Origin: Betaproteobacteria bacterium
GTDB taxonomy: Bacteria; Pseudomonadota; Gammaproteobacteria; Burkholderiales; SG8-41
DNA length: 37,338 nucleotides
Assembly: GCA_029863175.1 (NCBI GenBank)
Contig: JAOTVX010000037.1
Coordinates: forward strand, 1 to 37,338
Direction: 5' to 3'
Positions 14,620 through 22,680 of the stretch are shown one piece after another. The first letter of the stretch is position 1. Each line of letters begins with the position of its first letter. The notes beneath the pieces were generated by a model. That model was not told the origin of the DNA. It searched no databases and worked only from the letters and a program-made list of their open reading frames with translations. A program made the translations under genes and the position numbers.

Positions 14620-16029
14620 TCACCGGCCGGCGGCCGCCACCCGCGGCGGCTGCTCGGGCCGCGTGAGGCGCAGCAGCGCGCCGACGTCGTTCACCTGATC
14701 GAGCGCGAGCAGTGCATCCGCGAGCTCGTCGCGGCGCCGCGCGGACAAATAAGGCCCGACAAGCCCGTCGAACTTGGCACGCAACTCGGCCGCGGAGAGG
14801 AAATTCGCAGGCTCGCCTTTCGGCACCCGCACATAAGTCTCGAACGTGCCGCGCGCTGTCTTGATCCGCACACTCCCGCTCAGTTCGGCCGGGAAATCGG
14901 CCTGCGCTTTCGGATCAATCCGGGTCCGCACCTTCTTGCACAACGCAAGCGTGGCGGAATCGCCGAGATGACGCGCGTAATCGTCCCACACGAGGCCGCC
15001 GCTTCGCAGCGCCACGGCGGCGCAGAACGCCATGGAGAACTGCCCGTCCACGACCGACTTCGGCGACTGCTTGACCGGCTCCGGGTCACCGGTAATTTTC
15101 CAGCCCGGCTCGGGCAGGCCGACTGTGACCGCTTCCACCTCCCCCGCCTGGATGCCGTGCTCGCGGGCTAGCGCGAGTATCCCGTCGAGGGCGGCGTGGC
15201 CGTAACGGCAGGAGGGGTAGGGTTTCACCGCGATCTTCAGCGTCTCCCAGCGGTGGCCGAGCCCGTCCACCACCTTCGCCGCATCCGCGGCGGGCGCGTA
15301 GGCATGCAGGAAACCCCACTTGCCTTCTATGGCATCGCTTGCGCCCTTGTAGCCTTCCCGCGCCAGCGTCGCCGCGATGAGCCCGCACAACGCTGCATGG
15401 CCGACGTGCGAGCGCTTGGTCCAGGCGCCATTGACCAGGAACTGCATCGAGCCCGCCGACATGCTGAGCACGATCCCGAAGGCATTGGCGTAACCCTCCG
15501 GGTCGAGCTGGAGCAGTCGCCCGGCAGCGGCGGCCGCGCCGAAGGCGCCACAGGTCGCGGTCGGGTGAAAGCCCCGGTCGTAGTGCGCCGCAGGGTCGAG
15601 CGCGAGGCTCAAGCGGATCTGTACCTCGTAGCCGGCGACGATGGCCGCGATCGCAGCTTTCCCGTCGGCTCCGGTCATCTCGGCGGCGGCGAAGGCGGCC
15701 GGTACGATTGGCGCGCTCGGATGCAGAGAGCCTGGCGCGTGGGTGTCATCGAAATCGAGCGAATGGGCAAGCGTGCCATTCACCATGGCGGCCCCAGCAG
15801 GAGCGTAACCAGTGGCATCCCCGATCACGGTGCAAGCACCGCTTGCCAAGCCGAGCCAGCTGACGGCGGCAACCATCGCCCGCGTGGATTCCGCATCGTG
15901 GCGGGCGCACAGCGCGATACCGACGAGGTCGAGCGCGAGCGCCTTCGCGCGCTCGCGCACCTCCGCCGGCAGCGTGTCGTAAGAAGTTCCAGCGACGAAG
16001 TGGGCGACCTCGCGCGTGATCGCAGTCAT
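14620..16029 (-). CDS. MmgE/PrpD family protein
   Basis: The 469-residue protein belongs to the family of 2-methylcitrate dehydratase PrpD, iminodisuccinate epimerase and cis-aconitate decarboxylase. Visible family segments are the N-terminal helical domain with LALDLVGIALCARHDAES, HSLDFDDTHAPGSLHPSAP (the conserved D-D-x-H active-site loop, about residues 80-95), and a C-terminal half with KPYPSCRYGHAALDG. It probably dehydrates, decarboxylates or isomerises a small di- or tricarboxylic acid. I start at the ATG at 16029, preceded by GGGGAG. The longer frame to 16227 crosses the divergent promoter region. It is first in the minus-strand gene set 16029-11148. Confidence 0.88.
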   Translation of the reverse strand: MTAITREVAHFVAGTSYDTLPAEVRERAKALALDLVGIALCARHDAESTRAMVAAVSWLGLASGACTVIGDATGYAPAGAAMVNGTLAHSLDFDDTHAPGSLHPSAPIVPAAFAAAEMTGADGKAAIAAIVAGYEVQIRLSLALDPAAHYDRGFHPTATCGAFGAAAAAGRLLQLDPEGYANAFGIVLSMSAGSMQFLVNGAWTKRSHVGHAALCGLIAATLAREGYKGASDAIEGKWGFLHAYAPAADAAKVVDGLGHRWETLKIAVKPYPSCRYGHAALDGILALAREHGIQAGEVEAVTVGLPEPGWKITGDPEPVKQSPKSVVDGQFSMAFCAAVALRSGGLVWDDYARHLGDSATLALCKKVRTRIDPKAQADFPAELSGSVRIKTARGTFETYVRVPKGEPANFLSAAELRAKFDGLVGPYLSARRRDELADALLALDQVNDVGALLRLTRPEQPPRVAAAGR

Positions 16030-16203
16030 GGCGTGCTCCCCGAATTCACTCTGTGGCTCCCGGACGGGCATGAAGCGAATATCATAAGAGACCGGCCTTT
16101 CCCCGGCAACACGCCACCCGCACGGGACAGGCGGTGAAGAGCGCAGCCGATTGAGCAATACGCCCGGCGCGCGCCGCGGCAAGCACAGTAAAATAGCAGG
16201 AGC

Positions 16204-17184
16204 ATGGCTCCGGTAACCGACACGCACGAATTCACGTCCAGCTTCGCCCTTGCGAGCGCAATCGTCCTGAAGCTCAGGGAATACACCCGCAAACCGGTAG
16301 CCGAGCAGGTCCGGCTAAAGGCGCGGCTCGACGCGCTCGTCGCGGAGGTCATACGACCGCTCCCGGCCGCCGGACGCATCGTCCTCGACGTCCCCGATGG
16401 GGCCGCAATCGTGGTGCTCGGGAGCCCGAAGGAAGCGCTCGACATCGCGGAACGCTCGCAATTAGGCGCGGCGGACCTGCCCCTGTGCATCGGCGTCAAC
16501 CACGGCCCGGTGACGCCCGTAGCCGACGATTTTCGGGGTCAGGGGCTTGCCGGCGACGGGCTTGTGACTGCTATGACCCTGTCGCAGGCCGCCGAGCCAG
16601 GACGTCTACTCGCGTCGCGACCGTTCCACGAAGCCCTGGAAGCGATTGCCCCGGGCCGCGCAGACGAACTCAAGCATGCCGGCGTGTTTACCGATGCCGG
16701 ATTGCGAACTCATGAGTTCTACGCGCTCGACCTCCGCGCAGCCCGGGCGCACCAGCGGCGGCGGATCGCGTTGGGGGTGTTCACGGTCATCGGCATTCTG
16801 GCGGCGGGTTTTGGCGCGCGCGCGATGCGCTCCGTTGCCGTGTCAGCGCCTGCGCCGAGAGCGATCGCACCCGCCCCACTACCAGCACCAGAGCCGCCAC
16901 CGCCGCCCCTTGCGCCAGCCATCATTGAATTTGCGATCAAGCCCAAGGGTGATGTCTACATCGACGGCGTTCGGAAGGGAACGACCCCGCCGCTGGCGCG
17001 GCTGGAAGTGAGTCCGGGATCCCACCGCATCAAGGTCGTGCACGGGAAATTCGCGCCGGTCTATCTGCAGGTGAATCTCGAGTCGTCTGAAGTCGTGATC
17101 GTCAAGCACGCTTTCGTGCGAAAGCGCAGGCCCGGCACGGCCCGCCGCCTGATGAACGACCTGCGGCGCCAACTCGGTTTCTAA
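16204..17184 (+). CDS. Membrane protein with cyclase-like domain and PEGA domain
   Basis: The 326 residues divide into three parts. Residues 1-180 look like a degenerate class III nucleotide-cyclase fold (PDGAAIVVLGSPKEALDIA, then LPLCIGVNHGPVTPV). There is one membrane helix at about 188-207 (IALGVFTVIGILAAGF) and a proline-rich linker (220-240). The outer part is a PEGA domain (about 242-300, VYIDGVRKGTTPPLARLEVSPGSHRIKV). The first metal Asp of cyclases is absent, so cyclase activity is unlikely. The ATG at 16204 has CAGGAG upstream. The kinase gene begins 3 bases after the stop, so the two probably work together as an envelope signalling pair. Confidence 0.7.
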   Translation: MAPVTDTHEFTSSFALASAIVLKLREYTRKPVAEQVRLKARLDALVAEVIRPLPAAGRIVLDVPDGAAIVVLGSPKEALDIAERSQLGAADLPLCIGVNHGPVTPVADDFRGQGLAGDGLVTAMTLSQAAEPGRLLASRPFHEALEAIAPGRADELKHAGVFTDAGLRTHEFYALDLRAARAHQRRRIALGVFTVIGILAAGFGARAMRSVAVSAPAPRAIAPAPLPAPEPPPPPLAPAIIEFAIKPKGDVYIDGVRKGTTPPLARLEVSPGSHRIKVVHGKFAPVYLQVNLESSEVVIVKHAFVRKRRPGTARRLMNDLRRQLGF

Positions 17185-17186
17185 GC

Positions 17187-18389
17187 ATGGCGGGTAATAC
17201 TCTCTCGCAGTTGGGCCGCTACCGCATTCTCGGGGAGCTGGGGCATGGCGCGATGGGCATGGTCTACAAGGCAGAGGATCCCCTGCTCGGGCGCATCGTT
17301 GCAATCAAGACCATTACTCTCGTCACGGACGCAGCCGAGCGCATCGAGTATGAAGCACGATTTTTCCAGGAAGCGAGGGCGGCAGGCGGGCTGAATCACC
17401 CCAACCTGATCACGATCCACGACATCGGCCGCGAGGGCGACATCGCGTACATGGCGATGGAACTGCTCGAAGGCGTTGAGCTACGCGAGGTGATGGCGCG
17501 TAGTCCGGTTCCGCTGCCGCTCGCGCTCGATATCGCCGTCCAGGCGGCCGAAGGGCTGGCGTTTGCGCACGAGCGTGGCGTGGTCCACCGCGATATCAAG
17601 CCGGGCAATATCATGATCGTGCGCGGCCGCCACGCGAAAATCATGGATTTCGGGATCGCAAGAATGCGCGCCTCCGATGTCAAGACACAGACCGGAGCGA
17701 TCCTGGGCTCACCAAAATACATGTCCCCGGAGCAGGTGGCGGGAAAGCGCGTCGACCGCCGCGCTGACATCTTCTCGCTCGGCGTCGTGCTCTACGAGCT
17801 GGCGGCGGGGACGCCGCCTTTCGCCGCGCCCAACATGGCCCAGCTCATGCAGCAGATCGCGGTCGCGACGCCGCGTCCGCCCAGCGCGGTGAATCCTTCC
17901 CTCCCTGCGATGCTCGATCTCATCGTCGCGAGGGCGCTGGAGAAGGAGCCCGACGCGCGTTACCAGAGCGCCGCCGAAATGGCGGCCGACCTGCGCACGT
18001 GCCTCGCGGAACTGCCGGAGCTGCAGGACATACCACCGATGGCGAGCGAGTCTGCCGGCCAGCTGGACTTCGAGATCGATGCCACGATTGGCGTTCCCGA
18101 AGAAGCGGAGCGAACCATCCCGCGGGATCCAGCTGCGGCTCTGACCGCGATGAACGTCGCGGCGGGGTTCTCGACCGTTACCGGCCTCCATCTTGCGCTG
18201 TCGCGACGGTTCGATTCCGCGGAAGGCCTGCGGCAGCTCACCGCATTGGCAGCGGAAGGGCATTCGCCCAACCAAACCGCTGGCCGTCCCACTTCTTTAG
18301 CCCGATTGTGGCGCGACCCCGATCGCAACGCGTTCCTCGCCGCGACGCTAACCGCTGCCGTGGGCGCTTTCATCATCGCTTTTCTGTAG
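17187..18389 (+). CDS. Membrane-anchored Ser/Thr protein kinase (Hanks type)
   Basis: The 400-residue protein has a full kinase domain (about 12-275): glycine loop GELGHGAMGMVYKAE, catalytic Lys41 in VAIK, HRDIKPGN with Asp136, DFG at 154-156, the SPKYMSPEQV activation segment and the DIFSLGVVLYELAAG helix. All key residues are present, so it should be active. A linker follows, and a single C-terminal membrane helix (about 380-400, AATLTAAVGAFIIAFL) places the kinase in the cytosol with almost no outer part. It is 3 bases after the PEGA protein, and the partner domain for sensing may be that protein. Targets are unknown. Confidence 0.93.
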   Translation: MAGNTLSQLGRYRILGELGHGAMGMVYKAEDPLLGRIVAIKTITLVTDAAERIEYEARFFQEARAAGGLNHPNLITIHDIGREGDIAYMAMELLEGVELREVMARSPVPLPLALDIAVQAAEGLAFAHERGVVHRDIKPGNIMIVRGRHAKIMDFGIARMRASDVKTQTGAILGSPKYMSPEQVAGKRVDRRADIFSLGVVLYELAAGTPPFAAPNMAQLMQQIAVATPRPPSAVNPSLPAMLDLIVARALEKEPDARYQSAAEMAADLRTCLAELPELQDIPPMASESAGQLDFEIDATIGVPEEAERTIPRDPAAALTAMNVAAGFSTVTGLHLALSRRFDSAEGLRQLTALAAEGHSPNQTAGRPTSLARLWRDPDRNAFLAATLTAAVGAFIIAFL

Positions 18390-18431
18390 TATGTCCCGAA
18401 ATCGAGGGACGCCCGGGAGAAGCTTGGAAAA

Positions 18432-19235
18432 ATGACAGACAACACGCTGATCGAGATCAAGGGCCTGAGGCTCGCCTACGGGGAAAATCAAGTCCTGAAC
18501 GGCATCGACCTGAGCGTGCCGCGCGGCAAGCTGGTCGCAATCCTGGGTGCCAGCGGTTGCGGCAAAACGACGTTGCTGCGCATGATCGGTGGCCAGATGC
18601 GTCCCGACGCAGGCCACGTGAAGGTGGAAGGCCAGACGATTCACGAGCTGGACGACGATGCGCTCTACCGGCTGCGTCGCAAAATGGGAATGATGTTCCA
18701 GAAGAGCGGTCTGTTCACCGACCTCTCCACGTTCGAGAATGTCGCTTTCCCGATGCGCGAGCTGACGGACCTGCCCGAGCCGGTCATACGCGACCTGGTG
18801 CTGATGAAGCTCCACGCGGTCGGGCTGCGCAGCGCCAATGACCTGATGCCGAGCGAGCTCTCCGGTGGCATGATGCGCCGCGTCGCGCTCGCCCGCGCGA
18901 TCGCCCTTGACCCGATGCTCATCATGTACGACGAGCCGTTTGCCGGGCTCGACCCGATCTCGCTTAATGTGATCGCGAACCTCATTCGGCGGCTGAACGA
19001 CGCACTCGGCACCACATCGATCGTCGTGACCTATGACGTCGCCGAATCGCTGAAGATCGTTGACTACGCTTACTTCATCTCGGATGGCGTTGTGATCTGG
19101 GGCGGCAGTGTCGAGGAGGTGAAGGCATCCCAGGATCCGTTCGTGCGCCAGTTCGTGGACTCACTGCCCGATGGCCCCGTGGCGTTCCACTACCCGAGCA
19201 AAACCTACGGGGCCGACCTCCGGCTCAGCGCTTGA
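18432..19235 (+). CDS. ABC transporter ATP-binding protein, MlaF-like
   Basis: This 267-residue ATPase has Walker A GASGCGKTT (about 38-46), Q-loop MMFQKSGLF, signature LSGGMMRRVALARAI and Walker B LIMYDEPFAGLDP. The sequence groups best with MlaF, the ATPase of the phospholipid (maintenance of outer-membrane lipid asymmetry) transporter, especially by the LSGGMMRR signature and FAGLDPIS. The permease, MCE and other Mla genes are not next to it here. It may serve a transporter elsewhere or an unrelated permease. It starts 42 bases after the kinase stop. The mlaF name is likely but not certain. Confidence 0.85.
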   Translation: MTDNTLIEIKGLRLAYGENQVLNGIDLSVPRGKLVAILGASGCGKTTLLRMIGGQMRPDAGHVKVEGQTIHELDDDALYRLRRKMGMMFQKSGLFTDLSTFENVAFPMRELTDLPEPVIRDLVLMKLHAVGLRSANDLMPSELSGGMMRRVALARAIALDPMLIMYDEPFAGLDPISLNVIANLIRRLNDALGTTSIVVTYDVAESLKIVDYAYFISDGVVIWGGSVEEVKASQDPFVRQFVDSLPDGPVAFHYPSKTYGADLRLSA

Positions 19236-19257
19236 CGTCGCTCGAAGGAGCACCAAC

Positions 19258-19446
19258 ATGGGTTTCGAGGTCGGCGGGCTATTTGCACTGCTGATTCTGA
19301 TTGCGGATATCGGGGCCATCGTCCAGATCGCGCAGAGTAAGGCGGCGCCCGGTAACAAGGCACTCTGGATCGTGCTGGTGCTGGTGCTGCCCATTCTCGG
19401 CCTCGTCATCTGGTTCATGCTTGGCCCGCGCGCGGTAAAGATCTGA
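19258..19446 (+). CDS. Small PLDc_N (phospholipase D-nuclease N-terminal) membrane protein
   Basis: This is a 62-residue protein with two membrane helices (about 8-25 and 38-57) separated by a short polar loop with SKAAPGNKALW. That is the pattern of the PLDc_N domain, a stand-alone short membrane protein that resembles the N-terminus of cardiolipin synthases. It ends in GPRAVKI. I start at the ATG at 19258, with GAAGGAG 6 bases upstream. The function of such short members is unknown. It follows the MlaF-like gene by 22 bases and converges with the RMD1 gene. Confidence 0.75.
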   Translation: MGFEVGGLFALLILIADIGAIVQIAQSKAAPGNKALWIVLVLVLPILGLVIWFMLGPRAVKI

Positions 19447-19460
19447 CGGCGGCAGGCCGT

Positions 19461-20249
19461 TCACGGGTGTCTTAGGAAGATCTCATAGAGCATGATGATG
19501 ATCTCGGCCACGATCAGCAGCACGATATAGAGCTCGAGTCGTAGCGAGCGGCGGGTCTGCTCGAGCTGGGTCAGCGTCTGCGCCGTGCGACCGATCAGGT
19601 CGAGCTTGCTGCCCAGTGCCTCGTGGCGCTCCTTGATCTCAAACTCGTCCTCGAGCCGGATGAAAAGTCCCTCTAGCTCGGGGCGGGTCCACAAGAGCTC
19701 CGGTTTCTCACCCACGGCCACACGGCCGACCATCAGGTGCTCAGAGATTAGCATCGCCCCGATGTGCCGCACGAGCTCCTTCGCCTTGCCGGTGACGCGG
19801 CCGCTGCGCTGCAACTCGAGCGCCAGCGGCTCAATCCGGTCGAAGCTGCCGGCAATCTTTGCCTCATAAAATGCCAGGATCACGCTCTTCGATAGCACGT
19901 CGGCGACGATTTGCAGCCGATTGACGTCGTCGTTGAAGAGGTGGATGCGATCGCCTTGCATGCCCTCCGTCGTCCGCGGGTCGATGCGAATCTCGGTTTC
20001 CTCGGTTTCGGGCGGCGGAAACCGGCTGCCCACGAGGGGGGCGATCTGCTCAAGGAACACGGTCTCCTCGGGCTCGGTAACATCGAAGAAAACGACCACC
20101 CCGTAGCGAAAGAGCACCGCCGCACCGCCCCCTGGCACCCCCACGGTCAGGGGATATGACGCCAGCGGCTCCCCGCCTTTCCATGAGCGGATATCGATGC
20201 GGTCGCCCACCAGCACCGCTCTGGCCTTGAAATCGGGCCGGTCAGTCAT
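19461..20249 (-). CDS. RMD1/DUF155 family membrane protein
   Basis: The 262-residue protein matches the DUF155 (RMD1) family. It has an N-terminal beta-rich part with FRYGVVVFFDVTEPEE and a helical middle (SKSVILAFYEAKIAGSFDRI), then a coiled segment around 200-240. A single C-terminal membrane helix (about 240-258, LELYIVLLIVAEIIIMLYEIF) makes it tail-anchored. The family is known from fungi and bacteria; bacterial function is not established. The gene starts at the ATG at 20249 and ends 14 bases from the convergent PLDc_N gene. Confidence 0.82.
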   Translation of the reverse strand: MTDRPDFKARAVLVGDRIDIRSWKGGEPLASYPLTVGVPGGGAAVLFRYGVVVFFDVTEPEETVFLEQIAPLVGSRFPPPETEETEIRIDPRTTEGMQGDRIHLFNDDVNRLQIVADVLSKSVILAFYEAKIAGSFDRIEPLALELQRSGRVTGKAKELVRHIGAMLISEHLMVGRVAVGEKPELLWTRPELEGLFIRLEDEFEIKERHEALGSKLDLIGRTAQTLTQLEQTRRSLRLELYIVLLIVAEIIIMLYEIFLRHP

Positions 20250-20292
20250 GGCGAGAAGTCATGTGAATCGGCGGCTTGAGCGATGCTGGCTC

Positions 20293-20491
20293 TAGCAGCC
20301 TGTCGGACTTAACAGTCCGTACAGGCTGCTATAAGCAAAACCGGCCGACAATTTCAATGAAAACCCAGCCGCAGCGGCGGAACGTGAAAGGAGGCGAGGG
20401 TGAATTCGCATATCTGTCATCCTTTCTTGCACATTTCCTAGTGCCGGTTTTACATTAGGAGTTTGTCGGGACTAAGTCCGAAAAACTCCTA
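20293..20491. mobile_element. 199-bp element with terminal hairpins (D1)
   Basis: The left hairpin is TAGCAGCCTGT/ACAGGCTGCTA plus inner CGGACT/AGTCCG (20293-20331). The right hairpin is TAGGAGTTT/AAACTCCTA with inner CGG-ACT/AGTCCG (20456-20491). Subterminal GCAAAACCGGC and GCCGGTTTT form a further inverted pair. GAATTCGCATA lies 109 bases from the left end. A second copy lies at 24322-24519. The right hairpin overlaps the last codons and the stop of the SAM-adenosyltransferase gene. Confidence 0.75.
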
Positions 20492-21203
20492 GGGGGTTAC
20501 CGAGCGAGATCCCGAGTATTCTCTGGGCACTCGTCGAGTTGGCCGCCAGTTCCACCAGCCCGAGGCTATTCTCGTACCAGAACAGCTGCCGCTGCGGGAC
20601 CTCCGAATAGGTCCGGGCGTACGGAATCTGGCGCCCGTTCACGAGCAGGATGCGGTCGCGGGCAAGTGCGCTCGCGCGTAGCCCCGTTACGACGTTGCCA
20701 AAATGGTCCACGTAAATCACCTCGCCCAGATCATCTGCCCCGAAGATTACGGTCAGTCGGGCCGTTCGCAGTCTTGCACTCTTGCGATCGCCACGCGCGA
20801 GCAGGCCGGCGACAGGCGCGAACAGATCGCGGCCGTGAAACGAGCTGGACAGTTCCTCCGGCCGCCACCCGATGGTGTAGGCCTCGTGCTTCCTCGCACG
20901 GGCGGCAGCGACAGATAGCAGTCCGTTGTCCGGGCCAACGAGCCAACGCCCGCTGGCGCGGACAGCGACCGCCTCGCGTGCGCTCCCAACGCCAGGGTCC
21001 ACGACTGCCAGCACGACCGCGCCTGATGGGACGCGGGCCAGAAGCGCCGCCAGCAGATGCGCGCCTGCCTTGATGTTGAAGGATGGCGCGTCCTGCAGGA
21101 GATCGACCACGGATTGCCGCGGGGCATACTCCAGCAGCGCCGCCTTGACCTGGCCGACATAAATGTCAGCGCTGCCGAAATCCGTGAAAAGAAAGATGGC
21201 CAT
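20472..21203 (-). CDS. SAM hydroxide adenosyltransferase (DUF62 family)
   Basis: The 243-residue protein belongs to the SAM hydrolase/adenosyltransferase family related to fluorinase and chlorinase. It converts S-adenosylmethionine and hydroxide to adenosine and methionine. Typical segments are TDFGSADIYVGQVKAAL at the N-terminus, VDPGVGS, VGPDNGLLS, SSSFHGRDLFAPVA and VYVDHFGN-like YVDHFGNVVT. These form the SAM pocket, including the catalytic Asp and the Asp-Arg-His set. The last residues GVFRT and the TAG stop come from the hairpin of repeat D1, so the C-terminus has probably been altered by it. The M15 peptidase gene ends 3 bases upstream, so the two are likely co-transcribed. Confidence 0.85.
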   Translation of the reverse strand: MAIFLFTDFGSADIYVGQVKAALLEYAPRQSVVDLLQDAPSFNIKAGAHLLAALLARVPSGAVVLAVVDPGVGSAREAVAVRASGRWLVGPDNGLLSVAAARARKHEAYTIGWRPEELSSSFHGRDLFAPVAGLLARGDRKSARLRTARLTVIFGADDLGEVIYVDHFGNVVTGLRASALARDRILLVNGRQIPYARTYSEVPQRQLFWYENSLGLVELAANSTSAQRILGISLGNPLGVFRT

Positions 21204-21206
21204 GAG

Positions 21207-21911
21207 TCAGGCCAACCCTTCACCGCCCACAAAATTCGGCGCGTCCACATTTGCAATGTATTGGCGATAGATCTCGCCACTGCGCGCAAGCACGCGTTCC
21301 CTGCCCAGAATGCCGCTTGCACGTACGGCTTCCTCGAATACAGCAAGCGTCAGCATCTCCAGCGCGCGCGTCGCAACCGGCGCGTAACTCAGGTGCCATA
21401 TCTCCGGATGTACGCCGCCCCGGAAAGTCCGGTAGGGCCGATAGAATCCGAAACGGTTCATGTTCCCGTCCAGCCAGCGGTGCAGCCGCTCGAACACGCC
21501 GCCCGGCTGCGCCTCTTCCGGCAGGAGGCGCACACGATAGCCGGGCGGGAGCGCAGCGCGATCGATCACGTCGATCTCGGTGCCCCAGTGATGACGGCTG
21601 CCGCCCGGTACCGCGCTCCAGCAGACGATGGCATCGACCAACTCGTCAGTGCTGAGCCCCCCGTGTTCCCTCGCATTTCCGTGCGCGTCGTAGAGCGGAC
21701 GCTCGCCCAGGTACTTCTGGTCCCAGATGCGTTGCTGGGCCGCGAAGTCCCGAAACGAGCTGACGATCCGGATTTCGACGCCGTCGCCCGCCGCCGCTTC
21801 CTTCATCGCGAGGAACGGCTCCAGCGCCTCGTGCTGCAACGCCCCTTCGAGGTCGTCGCGCTGCACCACGTGTGTGCGTGCGCGACCGGTCAGCTCGAGC
21901 TCGTTCAGCAT
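21207..21911 (-). CDS. M15 family metallopeptidase (D-Ala-D-Ala carboxypeptidase-like)
   Basis: This 234-residue protein is a zinc peptidase of the VanY/DdpX type that trims peptidoglycan peptides. The zinc site is visible as SRHHWGTEIDV (SxHxxGxxxD: His and Asp ligands) and EIWHLSY (third His with the preceding catalytic Glu). The IRIVSSFRDFAAQQRIWDQKY segment is the typical substrate-side arginine region. No signal peptide is apparent at the ATG at 21911; a non-classical or upstream start is not obvious, so a cytosolic location remains possible. It is followed directly by the SAM-adenosyltransferase gene. Confidence 0.8.
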   Translation of the reverse strand: MLNELELTGRARTHVVQRDDLEGALQHEALEPFLAMKEAAAGDGVEIRIVSSFRDFAAQQRIWDQKYLGERPLYDAHGNAREHGGLSTDELVDAIVCWSAVPGGSRHHWGTEIDVIDRAALPPGYRVRLLPEEAQPGGVFERLHRWLDGNMNRFGFYRPYRTFRGGVHPEIWHLSYAPVATRALEMLTLAVFEEAVRASGILGRERVLARSGEIYRQYIANVDAPNFVGGEGLA

Positions 21912-21973
21912 CGGGAAATTGTACGCCCTGGCGCCGCCGATCAGCCACCGGCAATCGGCGGCTATGAAAGACG

Positions 21974-22050
21974 GTGATTCATGATAGGCGAATCGTGAAA
22001 GCCTTAAATGCTGTTCGATTTACGATTTACGATTCGCGATTCACGATGCT
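21974..22050. repeat. Heptad-period palindromic array (H2)
   Basis: Direct heptads cgattta, cgattta, cgattcg, cgattca and cgatgct at 22016-22050 face the inverted left arm gtgattc ... gcgaatc, gtgaaag (21974-22000). It lies between the M15 gene start and the rplQ terminator, so it does not directly follow a stop codon. Confidence 0.75.
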
Positions 22051-22067
22051 GCGCCATTCGCGCCTCA

Positions 22068-22097
22068 TTAAAAGAAAAAGCCGGCCCGCGGCCGGCT
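22068..22097 (-). terminator. Rho-independent terminator of the ribosomal superoperon
   Basis: On the minus strand AGCCGGCC pairs with GGCCGGCT over a GCG loop and runs into TTTTTCTTTT. It lies 24 bases after the rplQ stop codon. This is the clearest terminator in the window. Confidence 0.9.
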
Positions 22098-22120
22098 CCT
22101 AAAACCAATTTCCCGCCTTT

Positions 22121-22591
22121 CTATGCCGCCCTTGCAGCGTCTTCTTCTTTCTTAGCCCCTCTCCCTCTGCGAGCCCCCTCCTTGTTCGTTGCGGCCTTCG
22201 CACCCGCGTCCCCGGCCTGCTCGACACCCGGCTCGGGACGGTCCATCAGCTCGACCATGGCCATCGGCGCATTGTCGCCCTTCCTGAAGCCGGCCTTGAG
22301 AATGCGAAGATAGCCCCCGTTGCGCGTCGCGTAACGTGGCCCAAGCTCGCCGAACACCTTTACCACCATGTCGCGGTCGCGCAAGCGGTCGAACGCGAGG
22401 CGGCGATTGGCGAGTGAGGGCTTTTTGCCGAGCGTGATGATGGGCTCGACGACGCGCCGCAGCTCTTTGGCCTTCGGCAGCGTGGTCTTGATCAACTCGT
22501 GCCGCAGCAGAGAATTCGCCATGTTGCGCAACATGGCGAGGCGGTGGCTGCTGGTGCGATTGAGCTTTCTTAAACCGTGACGGTGACGCAT
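22121..22591 (-). CDS. rplQ: 50S ribosomal protein L17
   Basis: The 156-residue L17 is a structural protein of the large subunit. The core matches E. coli L17: [20 protein letters not shown] start, [20 protein letters not shown] and [19 protein letters not shown]. The last about 35 residues are an added Glu/Ala/Lys-rich tail ([20 protein letters not shown] region) beyond the usual 127-130 length. It is the last gene of the alpha part, 89 bases after rpoA; the gap holds heptad repeat H3. Confidence 0.97.
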   Translation of the reverse strand: MRHRHGLRKLNRTSSHRLAMLRNMANSLLRHELIKTTLPKAKELRRVVEPIITLGKKPSLANRRLAFDRLRDRDMVVKVFGELGPRYATRNGGYLRILKAGFRKGDNAPMAMVELMDRPEPGVEQAGDAGAKAATNKEGARRGRGAKKEEDAARAA

Positions 22592-22613
22592 GATTCGTTC
22601 CTCATCAGGGAAT

Positions 22614-22680
22614 GAAGGCGGAGGGCGAGGGGCGGAGGGAACTCCAGATCGTGCCCGGTGTCATCCCTCACCCCTCATCT
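22614..22680. repeat. Heptad-period palindromic array (H3) between rpoA and rplQ
   Basis: Heptads gaaggcg, gagggcg, aggggcg and gagggaa at 22614-22641 face tcatccc, tcacccc and tcatctc at 22661-22681. The array ends exactly at the rpoA stop codon (22681-22683) and lies before the rplQ start. Confidence 0.8.

Noticed and set aside
21057..21977. 306-codon plus-strand ORF
   Set aside because: It lies opposite the M15 and SAM-adenosyltransferase genes; Arg/Ala-rich shadow translation.
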